Below, in pieces: positions 7,424 to 15,702 of a DNA stretch of 64,000 bases. Source of the DNA: an uncultured Bacteroidia bacterium. GTDB lineage: Bacteria > Bacteroidota > Bacteroidia > Bacteroidales > F082. A program made the position numbers and the translations under genes. The notes beneath the pieces are model-generated. The model searched no databases. It had not been told where the DNA came from and was given only the letters and a program-made list of their open reading frames with translations. Position 1 is the first letter of the stretch. Every line of letters begins with the position of its first letter. The DNA is taken from the NCBI GenBank assembly GCA_902785755.1, contig CACZZO010000012.1, positions 62,001 through 126,000 on the forward strand, in the 5' to 3' direction.

Positions 7424-8875
7424 ATGAAAAAGGCGTTGTTTGTATTGGTATTTCTAGCATTGGGTTGGCAGTTGAAGTCCGAGTGTCCGCCCGAAGTTGA
7501 GGATTTTACCTTTACGGATTGTAATGGAGTAGCGTACAATCTGTTTGAATTGCTCGACGGTGGACAATTTGTCTTGGTTCACTTTCAGAATGATTTTAGC
7601 GGTTATGGGCAGACCTTGACCATGAACAATTTATACCATCAGTACGGCTGCAATGGCAGGGATGTGTTTTTCATGGACTTGCTGACCCAAGCCGATGATG
7701 CGCAGTGCCAAAGTTGGGCTGAAGAACATCATATTGAGTTCCCAGTGATTGGCATGGATGGAGGAAGTGCCTCGTTTTATGCCCTATATCCTGATTGCAT
7801 CTACGACTATGGGAACAACCAGTTTCTACTGTTTTTGCCTGACCATCAGATATTTCAAGAGCCGATAGTCTATCATTTTGAGGAGGTTTTTTTGGATTTG
7901 GGCATTGCGCCAAGCGATTGCAATTTTGGCCAGTGCGAGGCACCAAGCAACTTGACGGCCTCTCTTTCGGAGGCGCAATTGCAACTTGAATGGGCGAGCG
8001 TTGAAAGTGCCGAGTATTATCATGTGTTTTCGCGGAATTATGCAGATGATGTTTTCCATTTGGAAGCCAACACGGTTGAACCATACTTGAAAAACGTAAC
8101 GTATTATCCAACGGAGGAAAACTGTTATTATGTGGCTTCGCGATGTGAGGATGGCTCTGAGAACATCTCCGACACGATTTGCGTCGGCCCCGAAGCCTTG
8201 GATTTCGAGCTGGTCGATTGTCATGGCAACGAAATCCATTTGTTCGACATCCTTGATCGTGGTCAGTTCGTTTTCGTTGATTTCTTCGGATTCACTTGCA
8301 TTTCATGCCGTGAGGCGATGCCATACATTGTGGAATCCTATTATCGATACGGATGCAACAATGAAGACATATTCTACATGGAAGTGACTACCGATTCTGA
8401 GGAATTGTGTTTCCGGTGGTGCGAGGAATTTGGTGTCGAATATCCTACGGTAGGCCGGGAAGGAGGTGCTCAGAGGTTTGTGGATTTGTTTCATTTCTCC
8501 TATTCTCCGCATTATTTCTTGATTGCTCCAGATAGACAAATCGTACTTGACGGAGGCCATTCGGGCTTTTATATCTATGATTTGCAAACCATTATTGATG
8601 CCTTTGAGCCATTGGGTATAGAAGTGCATCAGTGCTATTCGGATGTCTTTGATAATCAGCAAGAAGGTTGTAAGATTTACCCCAATCCAGCTGATGATGT
8701 TGTAAACATTGAGGCGCAGGGTTTGATTCAAGTTTACAACAGCTTGGGTCAATTGATGGATGCCGTTGTGTCTGATAGTCAGCAGGTAAGAATCGATACA
8801 AATCGGTATCCCGATGGTTTGTATTTCGTTCAGACGAACGGAAAAGGTATGGGAAAATTTGTGGTAAAGCACTGA
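7424..8875 (+). CDS. Secreted two-domain redoxin-like protein with T9SS sorting domain
   Basis: A 483-residue exported protein (signal peptide MKKALFVLVFLALGW). It has two thioredoxin-fold, redoxin-like halves: the first about 27-165, the second about 260-400. Both begin with a motif like FELVDCHGNEIHLFDILDRG and continue with DFF/FQN. Only the second half has a CxxC pair (CISC, residues 292-295); the first half has lost it. A short beta-rich linker lies between. The C-terminus (IYPNPADDVVNIEA...FVVKH) is a type A T9SS sorting domain, so the protein is exported to the cell surface. The start at 7424 follows a TACTTTTG box at 7397-7404. tilS follows within 2 bases. Confidence 0.85.
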   Translation: MKKALFVLVFLALGWQLKSECPPEVEDFTFTDCNGVAYNLFELLDGGQFVLVHFQNDFSGYGQTLTMNNLYHQYGCNGRDVFFMDLLTQADDAQCQSWAEEHHIEFPVIGMDGGSASFYALYPDCIYDYGNNQFLLFLPDHQIFQEPIVYHFEEVFLDLGIAPSDCNFGQCEAPSNLTASLSEAQLQLEWASVESAEYYHVFSRNYADDVFHLEANTVEPYLKNVTYYPTEENCYYVASRCEDGSENISDTICVGPEALDFELVDCHGNEIHLFDILDRGQFVFVDFFGFTCISCREAMPYIVESYYRYGCNNEDIFYMEVTTDSEELCFRWCEEFGVEYPTVGREGGAQRFVDLFHFSYSPHYFLIAPDRQIVLDGGHSGFYIYDLQTIIDAFEPLGIEVHQCYSDVFDNQQEGCKIYPNPADDVVNIEAQGLIQVYNSLGQLMDAVVSDSQQVRIDTNRYPDGLYFVQTNGKGMGKFVVKH

Positions 8876-8877
8876 CA

Positions 8878-10272
8878 ATGATTGACCGGTTCCAAGCATA
8901 TATTAATAGGTGTAACTTGATTGCCGAGGGCGACAAACTCATTCTGGCCCTCAGCGGCGGCATCGATTCCATGGTGTTGGCAGATTTGTTGCTGAAAGAC
9001 AAGGTGGAATTTGTCGCGGCGCACTGCAATTTCCATTTGCGCGGCGAGGAATCCGATGGCGATGAAAAGTTTGTGCGAGAATATGCGGAAAAACATGACA
9101 TTCAGTGTTTTGTGAAGCATTTTGATGCCGAGAAGTACGCTGCTGAAAACGGCATTTCCATCGAAATGGCCGCACGAGACTTGCGCTATGCTTGGTTCGA
9201 GCAGTTGCGGCAGCAATTAGGTTACGACAAAATTGCTGTGGCGCATCACACCGACGATCAAGCCGAGACTTTTTTCATCAACTTGTTGCGCGGTGCGGGC
9301 CTTCGAGGATTGAAAGGAATGTTGCCACAAAACGGCGTCATCATTCGGCCTTTGCTATGGGCTTCAAGAGAACAGATTCGTCAGTATGCCGTTGAGAACC
9401 AAATCCTTTGGCGAGAAGACCACACCAATGCAGAAAGCGTTTATCTGCGCAACAAAATCCGCAACCAACTCTTGCCTGCTTTTGATGAACTGAAACCTGA
9501 AGCGAGGCAAGGATTATATAAATCTTTGGAGCATCTTGCTTCGGAAAACGAGCTTTATCGGGAATTGCTGAAAGAGAAGTTGGCGCAAATTGTTGAACAA
9601 GATGGAGATGTTCAAAGGTTTCCTTATTCTGCTTTTCTGGATTGCTTCGTTCCTCGCAATGACGCAAAGCGGCTGTCAGAAGCTAAGGCCCCTGAGCTTG
9701 TCGAAAGGCCGGGTTATTCATTTCAGTTGCTTTTTGAGTGGCTTAGGCAATATGGCTTCAATACTGACCAATGCCGTTTCATTTTTGAAACAATGAATAC
9801 GGGAATAGGGAATAAGTATTTTTCCTCGACACACCAATTGATTATTGGCAGAGATGAATTGCAACTTTCTGAAATCAAGGCTATTGAGAATGAAGAAGTC
9901 CAAATCGGAGTAGGGGAGGATGTAATAGTTTTGCCAATCCATCTTTGTTTTTCCAAGTTGGAGAAAACTCCCGATTTTGTCATTGACAAGTCGCCTGACG
10001 TGGCTCAATTGGACTTCGACAAATTGAAGTTCCCTTTGACCTTACGCCATTGGCGGCATGGCGACCGATTCCATCCCTTGGGTATGAAAGGCTCTAAATT
10101 GCTCAGCGATTTCTTTGTGGATCAGAAGTTTACGGAAGCACAAAAACAGAATGTACTTTTGTTGCTTTCTGCAGAAAATGAAATCCTTTGGGTGGTTGGG
10201 CATCGCATTGATGACCGATTTAAAGTGACTTCAGAAACAAAATCTGTTTTTCGCTGCGACTTGGTGAGATAG
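8878..10272 (+). CDS. tilS: tRNA(Ile)-lysidine synthase with in-frame repeat insertion
   Basis: A 464-residue N-type ATP pyrophosphatase that makes lysidine at the wobble base of tRNA-Ile(CAU), needed for AUA decoding. SGGIDS at residues 26-31 is the PP-loop, followed by HCNFHLRGEES and HHTDDQAET. The C-terminal substrate-binding domain ends with LRHWRHGDRFHPLGMKG. Residues about 254-280 (DCFVPRNDAK...PELVERPG) are encoded by two unrelated dispersed DNA repeats placed side by side and kept in frame. They lie in the linker before the C-terminal domain and probably form a surface loop. The gene lies 2 bases after the preceding stop. Confidence 0.93.
   Translation: MIDRFQAYINRCNLIAEGDKLILALSGGIDSMVLADLLLKDKVEFVAAHCNFHLRGEESDGDEKFVREYAEKHDIQCFVKHFDAEKYAAENGISIEMAARDLRYAWFEQLRQQLGYDKIAVAHHTDDQAETFFINLLRGAGLRGLKGMLPQNGVIIRPLLWASREQIRQYAVENQILWREDHTNAESVYLRNKIRNQLLPAFDELKPEARQGLYKSLEHLASENELYRELLKEKLAQIVEQDGDVQRFPYSAFLDCFVPRNDAKRLSEAKAPELVERPGYSFQLLFEWLRQYGFNTDQCRFIFETMNTGIGNKYFSSTHQLIIGRDELQLSEIKAIENEEVQIGVGEDVIVLPIHLCFSKLEKTPDFVIDKSPDVAQLDFDKLKFPLTLRHWRHGDRFHPLGMKGSKLLSDFFVDQKFTEAQKQNVLLLLSAENEILWVVGHRIDDRFKVTSETKSVFRCDLVR
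9640..9665. repeat. Dispersed ATTGCTTCG...GCAAT palindromic repeat inside tilS
   Basis: GATTGCTTCGTTCCTCGCAATG, with ATTGC and GCAAT as terminal arms, is a REP-like element known from repeat-derived peptides of the type CFVPRNDA in many bacteria. It is read in frame as DCFVPRNDA. Confidence 0.75.
9688..9710. repeat. Dispersed GAGCTTGTCGAAAGGCC repeat inside tilS
   Basis: GCCCCTGAGCTTGTCGAA followed by AGGCC, read as APELVERP in TilS. It belongs to the same family as the copies at 6003, 49496-49564 and 61843-61899. Confidence 0.85.
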
Positions 10273-10278
10273 ATTTTG

Positions 10279-10286
10279 TATCTTTG
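10279..10286 (+). promoter_or_regulatory. -7 box of the dsbD-like gene
   Basis: TATCTTTG fits TAnnTTTG and lies 31 bases before the ATG at 10318, just after the tilS stop. It supports the choice of the downstream ATG as the start. Confidence 0.55.
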
Positions 10287-10317
10287 TCGCCTAATCTCAA
10301 TTAAACATTTATCCAAT

Positions 10318-12384
10318 ATGAAAAAACTCTTTTTCTGCCTGCTGATGGCTTTCGTTGCCATCATGCCTCTGAAGATGCAGGCGCAAATCATCGACCCTGT
10401 TCAATGGACTTTCGCCATTGAAAACCTCAACGAGAACGAGTTCGATTTGGTCGCCACGGCCACCATCGACCCGCAGTATCACATTTATTCAACTAAAATG
10501 CCCGATTTGGCACCTTTGCCAACGGTGTTCGACATCCAAACATCGGAGTTTTTCGAGGCTGTGAGCGAGGCTCGCGACCTTACAGATGTGCCGCTTTATT
10601 ACGACGACATCTTTGAAACAGAGTACAAGCAATTTGCTGGTTCTGCGGCGTTTGCACAGACTTTCCGCAAGCTGAAAGACGGCTCTTTCCCCATCACAGG
10701 CGAAATCACCTATCAAGCCTGCAAGGACGGCCAATGCGTTTCGTTAGCCGAGGATGTTAACATCACTTATGGCTCGGAACCTGCTGTGATTGAGGCCGCT
10801 GAGCCTGTAACCGCATCGGGAACAAAGTCGAACATCTGGGCGATGATTCTCGAAGCCATCCTGTGGGGATTTGCGGCCATCCTAACGCCATGCGTATTCC
10901 CGATGATTCCCATGACCGTGTCGTTTTTCATGCACGGCGAGGGTGAAACCAAGGCCCAAGGCCGCTTCAAGGCGTTTATGTACTTCATTTTCATTGTGTT
11001 GCTTTATACCTTGCCCATTGCCATCATCATTTTGACGACATGGTTGGTAGGCGGCAATAGTGTAACTGCCGACATTTTTAACTGGCTTGCCACGCACTGG
11101 CTGCCGAACATCATTTTCTTCCTCGTGTTCATGATTTTCGCCGCCTCGTTCTTTGGCGCATTTGAAATCACACTGGGCAGCAATATGGTGAACAAAAGCG
11201 ACAGTAAACAGAATACCAAGAGTTTAGGTGGCATTTTCTTTATGGCTCTGACCTTGGTTTTGGTGTCGTTTGCCTGCACAGGCCCCATCGTGGGTACGGT
11301 GCTCATCAAGTCCACATCGGGCGAGTTTTGGGCTCCCATTGTGACGATGTTCGCCTTCGCCGTGGCTTTCGCGCTGCCGTTTGCGTTGTTCGCTTTCTTC
11401 CCGAATTTGCTCCAAAGTCTGCCCAAGAGCGGTGGTTGGCTCACCTCCGTGAAGGTCGTTTTGGGCTTCATCGAAGTCGCGTTGGGCTTCAAGTTCCTCA
11501 GCGTGGCCGACCAAACCTACCACTGGCACTTACTTGACCGCGAGGTTTATCTCGGCATTTGGATTGTTTGTTTTGCTTTGCTTGGATTTTATCTCCTCGG
11601 CAAAATCCGCTTCAAGGGAGAGAAGGAAGTCAAGGAGTTGGGCGTGTTCCGTTTGGTGCTGATTATCATTGACTTCGTCTTTGTGATTTATATGATTCCT
11701 GGCATGTGGGGTGCTCCGTTGAAGGCTTTGTCGGGTTATTTGCCGCCCAAGCAAACCCTCGATTTCGACCTCAATCGCATCATTGAGGAGAACAGCGAAA
11801 AGGTGATTGAATATGTGGATGCCAAGATGGCCAATATGGCGGTGGCTCCGCAAGGTCAAGCGCAAGCCGTTGCAGCAGTGGAGTTTACCGAAGAACCCAA
11901 GTATGCCGATTTGTTCCATTTGCCGCACAACCTGAAGGGCTATTTCGACTACGACCAAGCCTTGGCCGTCGCAAAAGCCACGAATCGTCCCATTTTTGTT
12001 GACTTCACAGGTCACGGTTGCGTGAACTGCCGTGAGATGGAGGCCAACGTTTGGAGCGACCCCCGAGTGAAGGATATGCTGCGCCATGATTTTGTGCTCT
12101 GCGCTTTATATGTCGACGATAAGACCTCGCTGCCTAAAGAGGAATGGTACACTTCGACCTACGACGGCAAGGAAAAAAAGACCATTGGGCGCAAGTATGC
12201 CGACTTCCAAATCTCGAAGTTTGGCACTAATGCCCAACCGTATTACTGCCTTTTGGACCACAACGGCAACCTCCTGATGAAGCCTCGCGCTTACGATTTG
12301 GACAAGGATGCTTTTGTGGCTTTCTTGAAGGACGGTATCAAGAATTTCAAGGAAGGAACTTATTATCAGCATGTTATAGACTAA
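10318..12384 (+). CDS. dsbD: DsbD-family thiol:disulfide interchange protein
   Basis: A 688-residue inner-membrane electron conduit. After a signal peptide there is a periplasmic beta domain (about 25-155). A DsbD transmembrane domain (about 175-480) carries the two membrane cysteines, C192 in LTPCVFPMIP and C320 in SFACTGP. The C-terminal thioredoxin domain has CVNC at 568-571 in DFTGHGCVNCREME. It moves reducing equivalents from cytoplasmic thioredoxin to periplasmic or surface substrates. The secreted CxxC protein encoded two genes upstream is a possible client (inference from context). The start at 10318 fits the signal peptide MKKLFFCLLMAFVA. Confidence 0.9.
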   Translation: MKKLFFCLLMAFVAIMPLKMQAQIIDPVQWTFAIENLNENEFDLVATATIDPQYHIYSTKMPDLAPLPTVFDIQTSEFFEAVSEARDLTDVPLYYDDIFETEYKQFAGSAAFAQTFRKLKDGSFPITGEITYQACKDGQCVSLAEDVNITYGSEPAVIEAAEPVTASGTKSNIWAMILEAILWGFAAILTPCVFPMIPMTVSFFMHGEGETKAQGRFKAFMYFIFIVLLYTLPIAIIILTTWLVGGNSVTADIFNWLATHWLPNIIFFLVFMIFAASFFGAFEITLGSNMVNKSDSKQNTKSLGGIFFMALTLVLVSFACTGPIVGTVLIKSTSGEFWAPIVTMFAFAVAFALPFALFAFFPNLLQSLPKSGGWLTSVKVVLGFIEVALGFKFLSVADQTYHWHLLDREVYLGIWIVCFALLGFYLLGKIRFKGEKEVKELGVFRLVLIIIDFVFVIYMIPGMWGAPLKALSGYLPPKQTLDFDLNRIIEENSEKVIEYVDAKMANMAVAPQGQAQAVAAVEFTEEPKYADLFHLPHNLKGYFDYDQALAVAKATNRPIFVDFTGHGCVNCREMEANVWSDPRVKDMLRHDFVLCALYVDDKTSLPKEEWYTSTYDGKEKKTIGRKYADFQISKFGTNAQPYYCLLDHNGNLLMKPRAYDLDKDAFVAFLKDGIKNFKEGTYYQHVID

Positions 12385-12395
12385 ATTGACTTGCC

Positions 12396-13613
12396 ATGAA
12401 AAAGCGTTTGTTAGCACTTTTCCTGATGGCAGCCGTGATGACCGAGGTGCAACCTGTTTTGGCCTGCACCTCGGTCATTGTTTCCGGCAAGGCCACGAAG
12501 GACGGTCGTCCTTTGATATTTAAGAACCGCGATACCAGCACTTTGCATAACATGACGATTATCGTGCAGGGACGGGTTTACCGTTATGTCGGTTTGGTGA
12601 ATGCCGAGGATACCGCGCCCGTCAATGTTTGGGGCGGCCACAATGAGGCTGGTTTCGGTATCATCAACACGGCGGCCTACAACCTCAACGGCGATGGCGG
12701 CGACACCGACGGCGACGGCATCCTCATCCGCAAGGCCTTGGAGCTTTGCGCCACCTTGGAGGATTTTGAGCGGCTTTTGGACACCGTCAAAAAGCCCCGC
12801 GAGGTCAATTCCAACTTCGCCGTCCTCGATGCCAAAGGCGGTTGCGCCTATTATGAGACAGGCAATTACGAGTATGTGAAGTTCGACGTGAACGACCCGA
12901 ATGTTGCCCCCGACGGCTACCTGATGCGAACCAATTTCGGTACGACAGGTAACCATAAACTTGACCAAGGTGTGGAACGTTATTGCGCCATCACCGACTT
13001 CATGGCCGAGGCTTGCAAGGAAGGCAATTTGGAGCATGATTACCTCATCACCTCCATTTCAAGATACCTGAAACACGGCGTGACGAAACTTGATATGTAT
13101 GATTTCATGCCTGAGAACGAGAATGACACGCAGTATTTTCCCTTTGGTGATTACATTGCCCGCTATTCCACCTCTTCGGTGATTCTTGTTCAGGGAGTTC
13201 GTCCTGATGAATCGCCGCTGAACACCGTCAGTTGGACAATTATCGGCTGGCCGCTGACCACCGTAGCCATTCCGTTGGTGCTCACTCCTTCAGGGAAACT
13301 GCCCGCCATCGTCACCGACGACGGTACGGGGCATTCGTGGCTCAACGAGAAAGGTCTGGAACTGAAGAAGCGGATCTTCTCGCTTGAAGCAGGAAATACC
13401 ACGACTTACGGTGACCTTTCCAAATTGTTCAACAAGCAGGACACGGGCATTTTGCAACAAATCCAACCCATTGAAAAAGAGGTGATGCGCCGAGGCGAAG
13501 AATCCCTTGACGGATTGCGTAAATCGAAGAGTTTCAAGATGGTAGAGGCGTATTACGATTGGGTGGATGAGTTTCTTTCGGAGCGGTATAGGAGTTTGTT
13601 CGGGGTGGAATGA
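12396..13613 (+). CDS. Exported Ntn hydrolase, peptidase C45 / choloylglycine hydrolase-like
   Basis: A 405-residue protein with a signal peptide cleaved at ...QPVLA, leaving Cys24 as the new N-terminal residue (CTSVIVSGKATKDGRP). That N-terminal Cys and the following GRPLIFKNRDT are the hallmark of N-terminal nucleophile hydrolases of the C45/acyl-coenzyme A:6-aminopenicillanate acyltransferase and bile-salt-hydrolase-like group. It is expected to cleave or transfer an amide-linked acyl group in the periplasm or at the surface; the substrate is unknown. Asp and Asn residues around GGCAYYETG and RTNFGTTG fit the family. It lies 11 bases after dsbD, suggesting co-transcription. Confidence 0.8.
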   Translation: MKKRLLALFLMAAVMTEVQPVLACTSVIVSGKATKDGRPLIFKNRDTSTLHNMTIIVQGRVYRYVGLVNAEDTAPVNVWGGHNEAGFGIINTAAYNLNGDGGDTDGDGILIRKALELCATLEDFERLLDTVKKPREVNSNFAVLDAKGGCAYYETGNYEYVKFDVNDPNVAPDGYLMRTNFGTTGNHKLDQGVERYCAITDFMAEACKEGNLEHDYLITSISRYLKHGVTKLDMYDFMPENENDTQYFPFGDYIARYSTSSVILVQGVRPDESPLNTVSWTIIGWPLTTVAIPLVLTPSGKLPAIVTDDGTGHSWLNEKGLELKKRIFSLEAGNTTTYGDLSKLFNKQDTGILQQIQPIEKEVMRRGEESLDGLRKSKSFKMVEAYYDWVDEFLSERYRSLFGVE

Positions 13614-13691
13614 AATAGCATTTTTATGCAAATCACAAAATCCGATTTTCAGATTTACATAAATTGTGAGCATTTATCAAAATAGAATACT

Positions 13692-14468
13692 ATGAATGAA
13701 ATCCTACGCGTAGAGGGTCTGAGCAAGACGTTTCGGCTCTCGCGCAAGCAACAACAAATCGAAAGGACCGACCGCAAGGAGATTGTGGCGGTCGATAACC
13801 TTTCGTTTACCGCCAACAAAGGCGAGATTTTCGGTCTGCTTGGTCCCAATGGTGCCGGCAAGACCACGACCTTGCGCATGTTGGCCACCTTGATTGCCCC
13901 CGACAAAGGCGACGCTTTCATTGACGGTTGCTCCATCGTGAGCCAACCCGAACAGGTCAGGGCGAAAATCGGCTTCCTGACCTCCGAACTGAAATTGGAG
14001 GATTTCTTCACGCCGAATTACCTCTTCGACTTCTTCTCACAACTCTATGGAATTGACCCAGAAGTCGTCGCCAAACGCAAGGCCAAACTCTTCGAGCGTT
14101 TCGGCATCGACAAGTTCGCCGAGGTGAAGGTCGCCAACCTCTCCACGGGCATGAAGCAGAAAACCTCGTTGGTGGTTTCGTTGGTGCACGACCCGGAGTT
14201 TGTCATCTTCGACGAGCCGACCAACGGCTTGGACGTACTCACCGCCCGCACCGTTACCGACTACCTTCTGGAATTGCGCGAACAAGGCAAGACCATCATC
14301 CTCAGCACCCACATTTTCAGCCTTGTGGAACGCCTTTGCGACCGCGTGGGCATCATCATCGACGGGCAAATGACGCACTGCGACACCTTGCAGGGCATCT
14401 GCGGCGGACTGTCGCTTGAAGACCGCTTCTTCGACATTTACAAAACCAAGAAAGGAGGGCTGGAGTGA
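13692..14468 (+). CDS. natA: ABC transporter ATP-binding protein (NatA-like)
   Basis: A 258-residue ABC ATPase. Walker A is GPNGAGKTTT near residue 55, the signature is NLSTGMKQK, Walker B is FVIFDEPTNGLD, and the switch histidine is in LSTHI. The signature LSTGM, in place of LSGGQ, is common in the NatA-type sodium or multidrug exporters. It pairs with the permease that starts at 14468, overlapping by one base, so the two are translationally coupled. The symbol is by similarity to the Na+ exporter family; the transported substrate is not proven. Confidence 0.88.
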   Translation: MNEILRVEGLSKTFRLSRKQQQIERTDRKEIVAVDNLSFTANKGEIFGLLGPNGAGKTTTLRMLATLIAPDKGDAFIDGCSIVSQPEQVRAKIGFLTSELKLEDFFTPNYLFDFFSQLYGIDPEVVAKRKAKLFERFGIDKFAEVKVANLSTGMKQKTSLVVSLVHDPEFVIFDEPTNGLDVLTARTVTDYLLELREQGKTIILSTHIFSLVERLCDRVGIIIDGQMTHCDTLQGICGGLSLEDRFFDIYKTKKGGLE

Positions 14469-15649
14469 TGAAAAACAACACTTGGACGATTATAAAAAAG
14501 GAGTGCGCGCGTTTCTTCGGCGACCGCACCATGCTGCTCACCACGGTCGTCATGCCGGGTTTGATGATTTACCTCATCTATTCCTTCATGGGCAACAACT
14601 TTATGGAACCCAAGGACTTGGACCGTGCCACGCTTTATGTGGAGAACATGCCTGAAAGCCTGCACCCGATGTTGGAGGCTTTGCCTTTGGACATGGTGAC
14701 CGAGGACGTTGATTTCGAGCAACTTCGCGGAAAACTCGCCTTGAAGGAAAGCAAGTTTGCCGTGCTCGCGTTCCCCGAAGGCTTCGATTCGCTGACTGCC
14801 CAATACGACCCGGCGAGCGGTTTGCCCGCGCCGAATGTGCAGCTGCTCTACAATTCGGCTTCGGAGTCGTCGCAGCAAGCCTATACGATGGTGAGTGCCA
14901 CCTTGAACGCTTACGAAAACATGTACTGCAACCGCTTCGACATCAACGCCTCCGTCGACGAGTCGGCTGTTTTTGACCTTGCTTCCAACGAGGATGTGGT
15001 GGGCAATCTCTTCAGCAAACTGATTCCGATGCTGCTGCTTATGGTGGCGTTCATGGGTTGCATGTCCATCGCGCCGCCGTCCATAGCGGGCGAGAAGGAA
15101 CGCGGAACGATTGCCACTTTGTTGGTCACGCCGTTGAAACGCCGCGAGTTGGCTTTGGGCAAGGTGCTGAGCCTCTCGCTTATCTCCATGTTGAGCGGCT
15201 TGTCGAGTTTCACGGGCATGATGCTCTCGCTTCCCAAACTGATTCGCGCCGACGAGTTGGGCATGGATGCCAATATCTACCAAGCCTCGGATTATGTTGT
15301 GCTTTTGTTGTTGATTTTCAGTACTATACTGATTTTGGTTTCGGTTGCGTCCATCGTTTCAGCCTTTGCCAAATCGGTGAAAGCCGCTTCCACCATCATG
15401 GCACCTTTGATGATTGTGGTGATGTTGGTCGGGATGTTGCCGATGATGTCGGGCACAGAAGTGTCCAATCTCGCATATTTTGCCATTCCGGTTTACAACA
15501 GCGTGCTCTGTATGTCACAGGTCTTTGCCCACGAGGCATCGATGGTGGCGGTCGTTGTCACCATTGTCGCCAACGTGCTCTACACGGCTTTGGGCATTTG
15601 GATTCTCACGCGGATGTTCGACAGCGAGAAGGTGATGTTCTCGAAATAA
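14468..15649 (+). CDS. natB: ABC-2 type permease (NatB-like)
   Basis: A 393-residue ABC-2 permease. An N-terminal transmembrane helix near residues 20-42 (MLLTTVVMPGLMIYLIYSF) is followed by a long extracytoplasmic domain (about 43-175) and five further helices, the last near the C-terminus. IAGEKERGTIATLLVTPLKR is the conserved cytoplasmic segment of NatB-type permeases. The ATG at 14468 overlaps the natA stop (TGATG); a GTG at 14465 is the alternative start. A terminator at 15653-15680 closes the pair. Confidence 0.88.
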   Translation: MKNNTWTIIKKECARFFGDRTMLLTTVVMPGLMIYLIYSFMGNNFMEPKDLDRATLYVENMPESLHPMLEALPLDMVTEDVDFEQLRGKLALKESKFAVLAFPEGFDSLTAQYDPASGLPAPNVQLLYNSASESSQQAYTMVSATLNAYENMYCNRFDINASVDESAVFDLASNEDVVGNLFSKLIPMLLLMVAFMGCMSIAPPSIAGEKERGTIATLLVTPLKRRELALGKVLSLSLISMLSGLSSFTGMMLSLPKLIRADELGMDANIYQASDYVVLLLLIFSTILILVSVASIVSAFAKSVKAASTIMAPLMIVVMLVGMLPMMSGTEVSNLAYFAIPVYNSVLCMSQVFAHEASMVAVVVTIVANVLYTALGIWILTRMFDSEKVMFSK

Positions 15650-15652
15650 ACG

Positions 15653-15680
15653 AAAAAGAGCGGTGTTGGCCGCTCTTTTT
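15653..15680. terminator. Bidirectional intrinsic terminator between natB and the dipeptidase gene
   Basis: AAAAAGAGCGG, loop TGTTGG, CCGCTCTTTTT. The A-tract and T-tract on the two sides let it work for both convergent genes. Confidence 0.88.
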
Positions 15681-15702
15681 CAATTCTTTGTTTTTCAATT
15701 GT

